From Roridomyces roridus (Eukaryota > Basidiomycota > Agaricomycetes > Agaricales > Mycenaceae), in contig JARKIF010000011.1 in the NCBI GenBank assembly GCA_029378245.1, positions 1,488,001 through 1,552,000 on the forward strand: 64,000 bases of DNA, read 5' to 3'. The position numbers and the translations under genes are program-made. The first letter of the stretch is position 1. Each line of letters starts with the position of its first letter. The notes under the pieces were generated by a model. The model was given only the letters and a program-made list of their open reading frames with translations, did no database searches and was not told the DNA's origin. Of this stretch, positions 44,012 to 53,326 are shown piece by piece.

Positions 44012-44410
44012 TCATGTCCGTAGTTTGTCTACCAATTTCGATAAACGTTTGGACTTGCAAATCCTGTCTGCTGCATCATCGTTCGAATCTTCCGCGGAGG
44101 AGTCCTCGGACTGCTCTTCACCTTCAGTCTCTGGCTCTTCAAAGTCTTCTGAAGTTACCCGCAGGCGAACATCCTTGAATTGAATGTCCTTTCCTTGGTA
44201 CACCTTAGATTTCTTCGTTTTCGGCTCCACAGATTCCTCGTCGTTTGCTAGCTTCTCCAGAGTTTCCTTCGAGATGTCGATGACCCTATGGATGTTCTCT
44301 GGTAACGGAATAGATTGTCGTGCAAAATAAGGGATAACCCTAAACGCTCCAATTTTGTCTTGGAACATTGCACCGTTCATTTCCGCGACCAAGTACGCTC
44401 CTCCTTTGGT
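44012..44410 (-). CDS. C-terminal end of pol, cut off by an in-frame TGA
   Basis: This is in the same frame as pol and directly follows its TGA (44411-44413). The sequence after the stop (TKGGAYLVAEMNGAMFQDKI, then FRVIPYFARQSIPLPENIH) reads as the expected continuation of the post-integrase domain, which in related elements follows GPMIVVRR. The tail ends in an acidic Glu/Asp/Ser-rich stretch. It is therefore a separated pol terminus, not an independent gene, unless the stop is read through. Confidence 0.7.
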   Translation of the reverse strand, partial: TKGGAYLVAEMNGAMFQDKIGAFRVIPYFARQSIPLPENIHRVIDISKETLEKLANDEESVEPKTKKSKVYQGKDIQFKDVRLRVTSEDFEEPETEGEEQSEDSSAEDSNDDAADRICKSKRLSKLVDKLRT

Positions 44411-47400
44411 TCATCGAACCACTATCATAGGTCCTAGGTATCGGTTCTCCATTTTTGAATTCAAACTCTTTTCTACACTGGTATGTCTGACCAGCACCAA
44501 CTCTCCTGGTTGGAAATCGTACTGTTGGATGGTGTTCTCGAAGTACCTCTCGTACTTCCGTAACGCCATCCTTTTCTCGTGGGTGACTCGCGACCTCATG
44601 GCTTCTACATGCTGATGATGCTTGGCCAAGGCCTGTGCCCTGAACCCCACTAATTCAGAGTTGGTCAAAACTCTGCCAGGCAGTTCTACCAGCCAGGTCG
44701 CTTCTTCCAAATCCAAAGGTAGGATTGGATGCGCTCCGGTGACTAGGAAGAAGGGAGAACACCCCTTGCCTTTCCTAATGGTAATCCTGTCTGCCCACAA
44801 CACCTGATGGAAGAAGTAGAACCACTTCCCCGGGTTTCCACCCGTAGCTTTGGTTAGCGACTGTCGAAGCGGGAAGTGCCCCTGCTCGATTTTGCCGTTA
44901 CCTTGCGAGTTGTAAGGCGATATATTGATCCCAATAATGCCATATTTCTTTTCCAACCACGCTAAAGCCTTTCTGAACGCGCCCGCATTATCTGTTACGA
45001 TCACCCGCGGACAGCCCCATCTGCAGATAATATCCTCCAGAATGAACATCCCAAGCGTCTCAGCATTCTCGTTCTTAATTGGTCGTGCTTCCAACCAACT
45101 CGATAGTGAATCGCGGGCGTCTACAACCATTGAATATCCATTCGAAGTTGCTCCCATTTTCATCACGTCAATGTGAACTTGCTGAAACAGACTCGGCGTG
45201 TGCGTGATGACAGGCGGGATTTTCAAGAGTGTCGTTTGCCGTACTTGACAGCTATGGCACGTTTTAATATACCAACTGACATCCCTATCCAACTCCGGCC
45301 ACCAGAATCGTAGGCTGATCAATTCTTTGGTTGCCCAAAATCCTCGATGTCCTAGACTATCGTGTGCTGCACGCATCATGTACATCCTGTGCTCTTTATC
45401 TACCACCAATTGGTGTGCTGTACCGATTCCTTTTCGATACATCCTCCCCTCTTTCAAAAAGAAATGTGAGGCCCACCGAACGAAGTGTCTGTAATCTTTC
45501 TTCTGAACACTCTTCGGCCTTTTCAGTGGATTTTCCAGCCAAGTCCTTAAACCGGCCAGTCTGTTATCCTGCATCTTAGCCAAGTTAGAGCGCCGACTCT
45601 CGTCATACGGCTCCCGCTTGTCCGGATCCCATTTCAACTCCAAGTCTGGAATTAGCGGTTCCGCGGCCTGCACAAACTGTGGTACAGGTTCCCCTTCTTT
45701 CTCATACGCTCTCTTTACAGAAGTCCTGACTTGCTCCTCCAAAGATCTGGCCCAAGCCCAGTCAGTCTCGAAGTCCGCGGGGCTCCCCGCGCACTCAGTT
45801 GTCTGTAAATAGCCGCCCCTTGTGTCTATCTTGTCTTTAAATTCCTCGAATTCCAGCGGTTGCGGCCCATTTGGATCAATCTCCTCATGGTCCTCAGGTG
45901 GATCATTGTCATCGAAACCATCCTCTGGATTCTTAAAGACTTCATCCCCGGGATGCGGATCCCTTCTTGACAGACCATCCGGCGCGAAAGTCGCACCAGG
46001 TACGTGCTTCAACTTAAAATGGAACATGAGAATCTTCTCAATCCACCGGTTAATAGTCGCATTTGGTCCCATTCCAGGATTCTTCAACATTCCACGGATG
46101 TACAAGGCATCTGTCTCAACTACCAGCCGCCTACATCCCAGCAACCAATACGACATTGCATCCAGGGCCCTCATGAGCCCGAACAATTCGCGCTTTGGCT
46201 GTGAGTAATTGGCTTCCCTCTCCGTTAGTGTAATTGACGCGAACCTCGCGTACCACCTCTTGGTCGGGTCCTCGGGGTCTACCTGATAGATAATCAACCC
46301 TACCGCCCTCCAAGACGTGTCCACTTGCAATACTATGTCCGAATCCAGCTCGTAATCCAGAGGCTTGAGTGCCTTACAATCTTTGAGCGCTTCTCGAACA
46401 TCTGCTTGTGCCTTATCGTGGGCTTCACCCCATTCAAAGGGTATTTCCTTCTTTGTTAGGTCATTTATTGGACCTAGGATTTTCGCAAAGTCCTTTATGT
46501 AGGACCGGAGGACGCCAACTGTACCGAGGTATGACTTGACTTGTGTAAAGTTTGCCAATTTTCCCCACTTCATGATGACATCAATCCGTTTAGGATCCGC
46601 GATCCTGCCCTCATAAGTACACATATGACCAACAACTTCAAATGTGCCTTTGCAAAGTACTGCTTTCTTTCCCGAAAACGTTCCTCCAGCATAGATCATT
46701 CTAGCAACAACCCTGTTCAAATTTTGAAAGTGTTCCCACACGAATCGTCTGATGCCTTTGTTTTCGGCTATGCGCTCATAGTCTCCGTCCTTAGTCTCGT
46801 ATCGAGTCTTAGGTCCGCGGATAGGTACATCATCAATGTAGGGAATGGTGACATGGGGGACTTCATCTCTGAGAATATAGGTAACATCATCATGGAAAAT
46901 GGGAACCGAATTGGTCCAACCCATGGGTAGCTTCACTAATCTCATGGCCCCAAAGGGAGTCTGAAACGTTGTATAGTCCCTCGAACCTTCTGCGAGGTCT
47001 CGATTGTCATATCCTACGAACATATCCAATGCTCCTCCGCAAGCGCGTCCTGAAAATTGCTCTGCTATGGCCTCTGTACCTGGTGTGACTCCGGAATGCT
47101 GGATGGTAACTTCGTTCAACCTCTCCAAGGAGTGCACAATCCGTAGTGACTTGCCATCTTTCTTGATTACCGCAAAGATCGGAGTGCGATACGAGGAGTT
47201 CGAAGGCTCGTACACACCTGCATCAATCTTCGCCTTGATGTTCTTGCAAAATTCTTCATAATGACCAGGCGGAATCGGAATCTGCGAACACACCCACGGG
47301 GTATGTTCTGCAACCGGAATTTCCACGGGAGGAAAGAACTCGTGTTTCAATCTCCCTCTCTCATTTTCTTCCCAGGCAAAGCTCTTCTCATGTTGCATCA

Positions 47401-48097
47401 TAAAATGGTGCATCAACTTGCGCTCCTCGGGTTCTAAGAGTCCATCATCATGTATTGCGTCAACCATATCACGGCGCTCCTCAGTATACCTTCCCACTGC
47501 CTCGAATTCAGGTGGATTCGGGTTTAGAGTTGGCATGTCCTGCAAGGGGTCACCCGTGATCTTCCTCTCGATCCGATATTTCTCGGGCAAGGTGGCCAGT
47601 ATCGGCGTGACCTTGTCCGCGACTTTCTTGTACTTTTTCCCGAGGAAGTTAGCTACCTCCTCTGTACAATCCCTCAATATCTCGGGTATGGTAGGCACTT
47701 TCTTGCGAAACATCTTCCTAATTGACTTTGGCGCTGATCGCTCAGTTTCCCCGCGGAGTTGCATCAACGTCATCTTTCGGGTATTCTTCCCGCATCTGAT
47801 CCGACGCTTCTCACGGTTGCGTTTCTGGGCTACGCCAGTCTCGCCTACTTCTTTGAAAGTAAACACTTCCATCCCTTCCTCAGTCTTACTAAGACCTAGA
47901 TACTGATCCAACAGCTCAGCTGCTGCTTCGTCATCGTCCACTACCTGTCTCGAGGCACATAGATACGCTTGTGTGATATCCTCCTCAGTAGCAACTTTGT
48001 CCTTGGGTTTTGCATACCCCGTACATATCAGTTGTCCACGCTCATCGTAATCCCAAGAAGTCATGAGTTCTCCCCCATCCTCGAGTTCCTCGAACAA
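44411..48097 (-). CDS. pol: reverse transcriptase, RNase H, integrase
   Basis: 1228 codons. Order: an N-terminal linker, then RT (PIFAVIKKDGKSLRIVH, LPMGWTNSVPIFH, catalytic TIPYIDDVPIRGP at about residue 420), RNase H (LQVDTSWRAVGLIIYQ, LVVETDALYIRGML), then integrase with HHCC zinc site (HDSLGHRGFWATKELI, CHSC at about residue 910) and DDE core (QVHIDVMKMG, VIVTDNAGAF, GNGKIEQGHF). Catalytic residues look intact. There is no obvious ATG; the frame opens at the -1 slip site at the end of the protease frame. The premature TGA removes the last about 130 residues. Confidence 0.93.
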   Translation of the reverse strand: MFEELEDGGELMTSWDYDERGQLICTGYAKPKDKVATEEDITQAYLCASRQVVDDDEAAAELLDQYLGLSKTEEGMEVFTFKEVGETGVAQKRNREKRRIRCGKNTRKMTLMQLRGETERSAPKSIRKMFRKKVPTIPEILRDCTEEVANFLGKKYKKVADKVTPILATLPEKYRIERKITGDPLQDMPTLNPNPPEFEAVGRYTEERRDMVDAIHDDGLLEPEERKLMHHFMMQHEKSFAWEENERGRLKHEFFPPVEIPVAEHTPWVCSQIPIPPGHYEEFCKNIKAKIDAGVYEPSNSSYRTPIFAVIKKDGKSLRIVHSLERLNEVTIQHSGVTPGTEAIAEQFSGRACGGALDMFVGYDNRDLAEGSRDYTTFQTPFGAMRLVKLPMGWTNSVPIFHDDVTYILRDEVPHVTIPYIDDVPIRGPKTRYETKDGDYERIAENKGIRRFVWEHFQNLNRVVARMIYAGGTFSGKKAVLCKGTFEVVGHMCTYEGRIADPKRIDVIMKWGKLANFTQVKSYLGTVGVLRSYIKDFAKILGPINDLTKKEIPFEWGEAHDKAQADVREALKDCKALKPLDYELDSDIVLQVDTSWRAVGLIIYQVDPEDPTKRWYARFASITLTEREANYSQPKRELFGLMRALDAMSYWLLGCRRLVVETDALYIRGMLKNPGMGPNATINRWIEKILMFHFKLKHVPGATFAPDGLSRRDPHPGDEVFKNPEDGFDDNDPPEDHEEIDPNGPQPLEFEEFKDKIDTRGGYLQTTECAGSPADFETDWAWARSLEEQVRTSVKRAYEKEGEPVPQFVQAAEPLIPDLELKWDPDKREPYDESRRSNLAKMQDNRLAGLRTWLENPLKRPKSVQKKDYRHFVRWASHFFLKEGRMYRKGIGTAHQLVVDKEHRMYMMRAAHDSLGHRGFWATKELISLRFWWPELDRDVSWYIKTCHSCQVRQTTLLKIPPVITHTPSLFQQVHIDVMKMGATSNGYSMVVDARDSLSSWLEARPIKNENAETLGMFILEDIICRWGCPRVIVTDNAGAFRKALAWLEKKYGIIGINISPYNSQGNGKIEQGHFPLRQSLTKATGGNPGKWFYFFHQVLWADRITIRKGKGCSPFFLVTGAHPILPLDLEEATWLVELPGRVLTNSELVGFRAQALAKHHQHVEAMRSRVTHEKRMALRKYERYFENTIQQYDFQPGELVLVRHTSVEKSLNSKMENRYLGPMIVVR

Positions 48098-48099
48098 AC

Positions 48100-48837
48100 T
48101 TAAAAATTTCTTTTAGGCGACTCGCTGTCGGCTGATAATACCGGGTGCTCTTTCTCTGCTTTCCCAACTACGCGCTGTTTGCCACGTTCGCTGGTAGGAA
48201 TGGTCATTGTACGTTGTGTCACAGGATCCGTCATGGTTATTGTCTGAGTTCCATCCGGTTTGTTTTGAATCACAGCACTGGTAACGATTTCGAAAGGTCT
48301 ACCCAGGAGCGCTTTGTAGGGCGCTGTCCTGAGCACATGGATCTGTAGGAATACAGTGATACCTGGGAACGTGAAAGCTACATTTCGTGCTAGCCCCATC
48401 GTTCTCTCAACCTTGCCCGTGGATCCTTGCATCAACACGGTCGCGGAAGTATCCCATGCGAGCCCAAAATGAATGGCCTCTGCCTCAGTTATCGAACATA
48501 TCTGCGAACCACCATCTAGTAGTGTTTCGACAGTCCCAATGCCATTAATCAACGGATACAGACTTCGCAATGCTGCGGAAGACGTGCCAACGTAGATATC
48601 CTTTCCTGATTTCCCTGAGCCTAAGCTATCGTGATACTGTACAAAAGCATCCTCAATTACGATGGATCCTTCTGGTACAGCCCCGCTTGCTTCCGTGGTT
48701 ACGAATACATACTGATCGAATGGTAAATCGTCAATGTGCACCGCCCCTTCCGGAACCTGATCTCCCTGGACCTCCGCGGATGACTCCTCGGACTGGGTCT
48801 CGGACCCTGTCTCGCTCTGAGCTTCCTCGGTGTCCAA
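48100..48837 (-). CDS. Aspartic protease (retropepsin) frame
   Basis: 245 codons, starting about MDTEEAQSETGSETQSEESS. The active-site region is GTVETLLDGGSQICSI, with DGGS in place of the usual D-T/S-G. The second landmark, YKALLGRPFE, matches the conserved hydrophobic-Gly-Arg flap support of retropepsins. The frame ends SPKRNF at a TAA directly after an AAATTTT slip site. It shares the frame of gag but not of the spacer frame before it. Confidence 0.8.
   Translation of the reverse strand: MDTEEAQSETGSETQSEESSAEVQGDQVPEGAVHIDDLPFDQYVFVTTEASGAVPEGSIVIEDAFVQYHDSLGSGKSGKDIYVGTSSAALRSLYPLINGIGTVETLLDGGSQICSITEAEAIHFGLAWDTSATVLMQGSTGKVERTMGLARNVAFTFPGITVFLQIHVLRTAPYKALLGRPFEIVTSAVIQNKPDGTQTITMTDPVTQRTMTIPTSERGKQRVVGKAEKEHPVLSADSESPKRNF
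48103..48109 (-). other. -1 frameshift heptamer A_AAT_TTT (protease to pol)
   Basis: The minus strand reads AGA AAT TTT TAA in the protease frame. The heptamer A_AAT_TTT immediately precedes the stop. Slipping back one base enters KFLSLFEELEDGG, which is the pol frame. It fits the X_XXY_YYZ rule. Confidence 0.7.
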
Positions 48838-49437
48838 CTCGCTTTCCTACCACCACCTCTCCAGTTTCCCTGTCTACCACTCTTACTACAAAGTTGGACG
48901 ACTCAGAGCCTTGGAGGGCTTGGAAGATAGGTCGCCGACGTTTGGCCGTGACCTTATTCATTTCTTTCTGCAGAGGGTTGCTGGCTGCCATTAGATGCCG
49001 GATTGTCACTGGAATTTCCATATCTAAGATCCTTTTCTTCAATGCTTTGACCGCTGCTCCATCATCGACTTCCGAGGTTACCTTGTACGCCCGCTCCGTG
49101 TCATTGGAGGTCGCCTTCGGCATCTCAGTCTTCTGTGGGTTCGGTTTTCGCGGAAGGGCTGGCTCTCTCTTAGCATCCACTACCGGTGGTACATCCCGAT
49201 AGGGCAACTCTTCTGCTCGAGTACTGGTGGGCGGAGGACCGTCTTCATCCTCGACCTCTTCAACCGTGGGCTTCGGATCTCTCTTCCGAGGAGGCACCAC
49301 AACTGCATCCATCACTATCTTTTTAGGTTTTTCTATTTTCTCAGTCTTCTTCTTGGCCGGCGTCTTTTTCGGTTTCTGGGCGTCCTCGGGAACGTCGCGT
49401 CTACCCGGAGGGCCACGCGGCAGATCCTTCCTCGGAC
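48731..49437 (-). CDS. Spacer frame between gag and protease
   Basis: Entered by -1 slippage from gag, this frame reads SVSPRKDLPRGPPGRRDVPE through a Lys/Pro-rich part to MDAVVVPPRKRDPKP and MEIPVTIRHLMAASNPLQKE. It ends with FVVRVVDRETGEVVVGKR. Similar linker domains precede the protease in fungal gypsy elements. After about 48845 the likely coding frame changes (+1) to the protease. The last about 35 residues here (Gly/Arg-rich) are probably a read-through of the wrong frame. Confidence 0.6.
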
Positions 49438-51270
49438 TTACCGAAAACCCTGACCATTAGCTTGCCCAGCTGCGGCCCTGGTTTGCAAGTTCTGCGACGC
49501 TTCTGGTACTGGCTCTTCCTCGCCAGCTCCGGTATCCTTCAACGATCCATGTCGAATCTCGTACAACTGGATCATCTGACGCAACTGCAGAGCTTCGACT
49601 TGTAAGGTAAGGATTTCATCCCCACGCGAATCATAGTCCGGCTCCTCTTCTGTCATGTATGCTTGCTTCAGAGGTTCCTGGGGCATCTTCCCCCCATTCC
49701 GACTCATGTAGAACTCCTCGACCTTCTGGGCTTTGGATTTGTTCCTTGGTTCTGACGGAATACTATGACCGTTGTACTGGAATATCTTCCTATCCTGAAC
49801 TCTAATCATTCCCAATAGCAAATGGTTGCGTTTAACCTCGCAGTCTTCTTGGTAATGTGGTCCAAGACAATAGAAGCACCTATCGTCTCTGGCGGCCCCG
49901 TAAGATTGTCCACCATAATTGCCTTGTGACTGCCTCTGTTGTTGCTGAGGCGGTCCCCAGTTTGGCCTGGGTGGGGGCTGCTGCGGGGTGCTCTGCTGTA
50001 AGGCCGAGGCAATTCCCTTGAGTAGCTCCGCGGTCTCCACATGGCGCTTATGCTCTTCGACATTCTGTTTGTCGGCGGCTTCTGCCATGACTTTTTCCAA
50101 CTCGTGGAATTTTTCAAACATCTCGGTGCGTAGACTTCCATCTGCGCCCTGAGCCGCTGGCCCTGCTCCTTCTTCCGCGGGGTCATAGAGTCCCCCTAGA
50201 AATTGGTTCTGGGTGCGTTTGTCCTTTTCTTTCTCCTGACGCGACGGTCTAAAGCCACTGCTGATGCCATAGAACGTGGTCGACTCTTCCTCAGTCAAGT
50301 CCTGACCAATTTTGAGTACATCCGTCCAGAGGTATCTGTCCTCCGCGGGTCTGTCCAACTCTAGAGGCAACGGTGGCGGAGTTCCTTGCACCTTGGCTCG
50401 TTCCACCAAAATCGCATGCCCTTCCAGAGCCGCTTTGATACTGGGTAGTTGGTCCATGGGCGTGTTCCTTAGTCTGGCCTTCAGAGCTTGCTCGAAGTCT
50501 GCACTCAGACACGGTAGAATTTTGGACACCAACTCGCGATTGGATACTACATTCCCTAGTTTGGTCGCTTGCCCACGGAAACTCCTGAAGAACGACATAT
50601 ACTCTGTCACTTCTCCCAAGTGGAGTTTATCCGCGGCTTGCTTCCTTACTACTTTGTCTAGTAGCATGACGGATCCCTTCTCAGCCTTCTTGGCTTCGGG
50701 ATAATTCATGTACAACTCCTTCACGAACTCTTCGTAGGTGCCATCCTTGTATCTTTCCAAGTTGACCCATTCTCGTTGAAGTTCTGGGGCTGCATATCGG
50801 ATCGCCACCCATTTCTTTTCATCATCTGTCTTTGCATGGTACGCCGTGTAAAGCTCCTCGACATTGTCTAAATACCACCCCAACATATGGGGTTCATCTG
50901 CCTTGAAATGCAATGCTCTGCCACCAAAAGGCGACGGAAATTTTGTTTTATCCATCGACATGGTTGTTTGTCTGTTTACTGGATTAAACGGAGTTTGAGT
51001 TTGAAGCTGCGGGTTCGAATTCGCGACAAGCTCGATTGCACTGTTTGAAAGACTTCTCGTTCTTTGAGCGACTTTCTTTTTTTTGATCCGCGGCGTTGGC
51101 TGATACTCGTTCTTGGACTCGGGTTGAAGCTGCTGCTCTTCCTCTGACCACGGGTGTAGCGTTTCGCTGCGAAGGGGTTCCTCTAGCTGAGCCTGCGGCT
51201 GCTGCTTGAGAGTTTTTGGTAGTCCTAGTGATCTTGTTCTGGGACTGGGTTGCAGATGCCTCGGGTACAA
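49438..51270 (-). CDS. gag polyprotein
   Basis: 610 codons, or shorter if it starts at MSMDKTKFPSPFGGRALHF. A capsid-like central part (WYLDNVEELYTAY, KKWVAIRYAAPELQREWVNL, FVKELYMNYPEAKKAEKG) is followed by a Q/P-rich stretch and one zinc knuckle, CFYCLGPHYQEDC. The knuckle is C-x2-C-x3-H-x4-C, with one residue fewer than the usual x4 spacing. It ends GQGFR at TAA. Confidence 0.9.
   Translation of the reverse strand: MYPRHLQPSPRTRSLGLPKTLKQQPQAQLEEPLRSETLHPWSEEEQQLQPESKNEYQPTPRIKKKKVAQRTRSLSNSAIELVANSNPQLQTQTPFNPVNRQTTMSMDKTKFPSPFGGRALHFKADEPHMLGWYLDNVEELYTAYHAKTDDEKKWVAIRYAAPELQREWVNLERYKDGTYEEFVKELYMNYPEAKKAEKGSVMLLDKVVRKQAADKLHLGEVTEYMSFFRSFRGQATKLGNVVSNRELVSKILPCLSADFEQALKARLRNTPMDQLPSIKAALEGHAILVERAKVQGTPPPLPLELDRPAEDRYLWTDVLKIGQDLTEEESTTFYGISSGFRPSRQEKEKDKRTQNQFLGGLYDPAEEGAGPAAQGADGSLRTEMFEKFHELEKVMAEAADKQNVEEHKRHVETAELLKGIASALQQSTPQQPPPRPNWGPPQQQQRQSQGNYGGQSYGAARDDRCFYCLGPHYQEDCEVKRNHLLLGMIRVQDRKIFQYNGHSIPSEPRNKSKAQKVEEFYMSRNGGKMPQEPLKQAYMTEEEPDYDSRGDEILTLQVEALQLRQMIQLYEIRHGSLKDTGAGEEEPVPEASQNLQTRAAAGQANGQGFR
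49444..49450 (-). other. -1 frameshift heptamer G_GGT_TTT (gag to spacer)
   Basis: The minus strand in the gag frame reads CAG GGT TTT CGG TAA. The heptamer G_GGT_TTT lies one codon before the gag stop, and slipping -1 opens the long spacer frame. Confidence 0.65.
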
Positions 51271-51460
51271 GGCTTTTCTGCGCGGCGGACTGTTTCTGAG
51301 AGGGTACTCCGAAAGACAGTTTGCCTAAGGTATGCTCGAAATGATTTGCTTTGTTAAACCGGCTTCGGTTTTCTTCTCGGATCTAAACAAGTAGACTTGT
51401 TGGAATCTCAAGATTCGACTTTGTTAAGCTTCGTTGATGCGAAATATCAAAATTGACCCC

Positions 51461-51476
51461 CTCGCGGTGGGCTCCA
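51461..51476 (-). promoter_or_regulatory. Primer binding site
   Basis: Two bases inside the 5' LTR, the minus strand reads TGGAGCCCACCGCGAG. This would pair with a tRNA ending ...GGTGGGCTCCA. A U at position 73 suggests tRNA-Cys, which is an inference. Confidence 0.6.
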
Positions 51477-51478
51477 GA

Positions 51479-53046
51479 TGATACGCAGCGTCACGCGCAC
51501 TAGTGTATAGTAGATAGCTCGAGTAGGTAATGTCCTAGAAGTAGACCGCGAAGCGATACAACTCCACAACACACTAACCACAAAACACACACAACACACA
51601 CACAATTCCTTGACTAGCACGCTGACACCTAACGGTTGAGTTCGGGGTCGTCTGAAGTATACAGATAAGACTGATACTCCGCGGTTTGGTTCTCGGAAGC
51701 TTGTAGGTTGGCTCTCGAGGTTTCACACCAAGTTCAATGTCTTTTGAACTAAGAGGAATCTCTTGACTGGTTTGTAGACTGCTCACAACGAACACGAGGT
51801 TACGATGTTAAAAGGTTTTATATTTTATTGACCGAAACACACAATATCCAAACACCAATACAACTTCGATACAACACGAAGAGGAACTATAGCACAGAGG
51901 GCAACCCACTACCCCTTAAGTATGTTACTATAGCTGACCCAAGTTGAACCAGAGCTCGGGTGCCTTTGATATTGCGTCTAAGCTAAGAGAAATGATACAA
52001 CAAATCTCCGCGGAAGTCACAAGACTGCACTATAACCACAGATCAAGCTTCGACCCAATGTCTAGGCAAGAAGGCGTACAATGCAATGCTGCAAGGGCGG
52101 GATCTACAGGCCTTATATACTACTCCCTACTGGTCTGATGATATAACTACTATTACGCGCCTGCCATCCCTATTTCCGTACTTTCCCTATAACCCTAGGT
52201 GCCCTGTCACCTATATTACATCCCCTCGAACCGCTTCGCGTGGTCCTGTTGCTTATGTTGCTGCTTGGCCCGTCTGATCGGTGGTCATGCCGCCTTGGCA
52301 TTCGAGCCGATTGGCCTGGTAATTTGATTCCGTCGTTTCATTACACTCTCTTGCTGAGCCAGCTCCCATTATGACTACAGCCCTCGACCCAGGTCCATAA
52401 ATAACCTCGGTCCGCCATCTTCGTCATCCAGAGCTTACTCCTGACATATTCTGTCAGACGCGATCATCGCTCTGATCGTCTGCCGCGACTCCACCGCTTT
52501 TCATGATCATGATCGTACTCGGATCAGTTCTCGATCATACTAGTGTGCCTGCGCGAGTTCGACTCGCCCACTTGTCATCTCTTTTCTGGGTGTCTCTGCA
52601 ATACCGGAACGAATGGTAGTATTTCCTCCAACTCGCCTACGCGAGCCACTCTGTTTGTATACATATATATAGACTTATACCGGTCCGCGAGGTACTCCGC
52701 GAACCTTGTCATGATAGTACTGCGCGTCCGCGCAACCTTCGTCTTTGCTCTATAGCTAGTCTAGCTCATTTCTGAATACACCTGGGCTTGGTATATCTCC
52801 TTGGGTATGGTATCTCCACAAGTAGTAGTCCCCGCGAACCGCCTATTGGAGTCACTACAACCGACCACTTGAACGAATAGCCAAGCGTAGTGTACTGACG
52901 ACTTGTACTTGTCTCATTAATACACGAATAGCGACACGGAGCTCGGTCCTATCCCTTATTGTATATCACCTGACAGAGGCATTGGTGTGCGCACCAAAAC
53001 AGCTAATTAGCCAGATTTCACGCGTGCGAAATACGCAGTCGTATCA
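51479..53046 (-). repeat. 5' LTR of the gypsy element (1568 bp)
   Basis: A near-identical partner of 41490-43057. Transcription of the element would run leftward from here. The same LTR pair could also influence the stranded GLOX coding region. Confidence 0.93.
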
Positions 53047-53113
53047 CCGGCACCCGTCGTGACGGCTCGTTGATCCGTCATTTTGACGGTCGGGTCGGAG
53101 CCCTAGTTGAGAG

Positions 53114-53275
53114 GTGGAAGGAGTGAACTGCGAATTGAGGTGAACGACGACAAACGCCTGTCCCTTTTATACCGCGAACGATGCAGTGTCCTTCCTGAAA
53201 AGAACCGGCGGAGAGGAATTCTTGCGTGTCCGTAATAGACCCAGAGATCCCCGCCGGTAGTTAGACCATGAGCCT
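53114..53275 (-). promoter_or_regulatory. Displaced promoter of the GLOX gene
   Basis: Just outside the MITE duplication, the minus strand carries GGTATAAAAGGG (TATA core 53165-53171), about 55 bp from the former junction with the GLOX ATG. Taking out the MITE and LTR element puts this TATA at a normal distance from 40982. Confidence 0.65.
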
Positions 53276-53326
53276 ACAGTATTTTTAATAAGTTCCGCGC
53301 ACATTCTGCGCGGGGGCAACCAAGAG

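Larger units (their letters stand above)
41490..53046 (-). mobile_element. Ty3/gypsy LTR retrotransposon, minus orientation
   Basis: Two 1568-bp LTRs bound an internal region coding, on the minus strand, gag, a spacer frame, protease and RT-RNaseH-integrase, the Ty3/gypsy order. Both flanks carry CCGG, read as a 4-bp TSD. The termini are TGATAC...GTATCA. Primer site and polypurine tract are present. The LTRs differ at one site that I could find by eye, so the insertion is young. It is damaged by at least one nonsense codon and possibly an indel. It lies inside the GTTGAGAG-flanked MITE. Confidence 0.93.
40991..53105. mobile_element. hAT-like MITE interrupted by the LTR element, 8-bp TSD GTTGAGAG
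   Basis: The ends are TAGGGCTCCGACCCGGCCGT and, inverted, TAGGGCTCCGACCCGACCGT. They are flanked by GTTGAGAG at 40983-40990 and 53106-53113. Without the LTR element it is about 555 bp. The body (41000-41160, 41370-41470, 53050-53095) is packed with CCCGTCA/TGACGG words, a subterminal repeat typical of hAT MITEs. It inserted directly in front of the GLOX start codon (40980-40982). Confidence 0.8.

Noticed and set aside
48840..48860. GCGAGTT at the spacer/protease frame change, like the Ty3 +1 slip site
   Set aside because: The heptamer is not in the reading frame that would need to slip, so it is likely coincidence.
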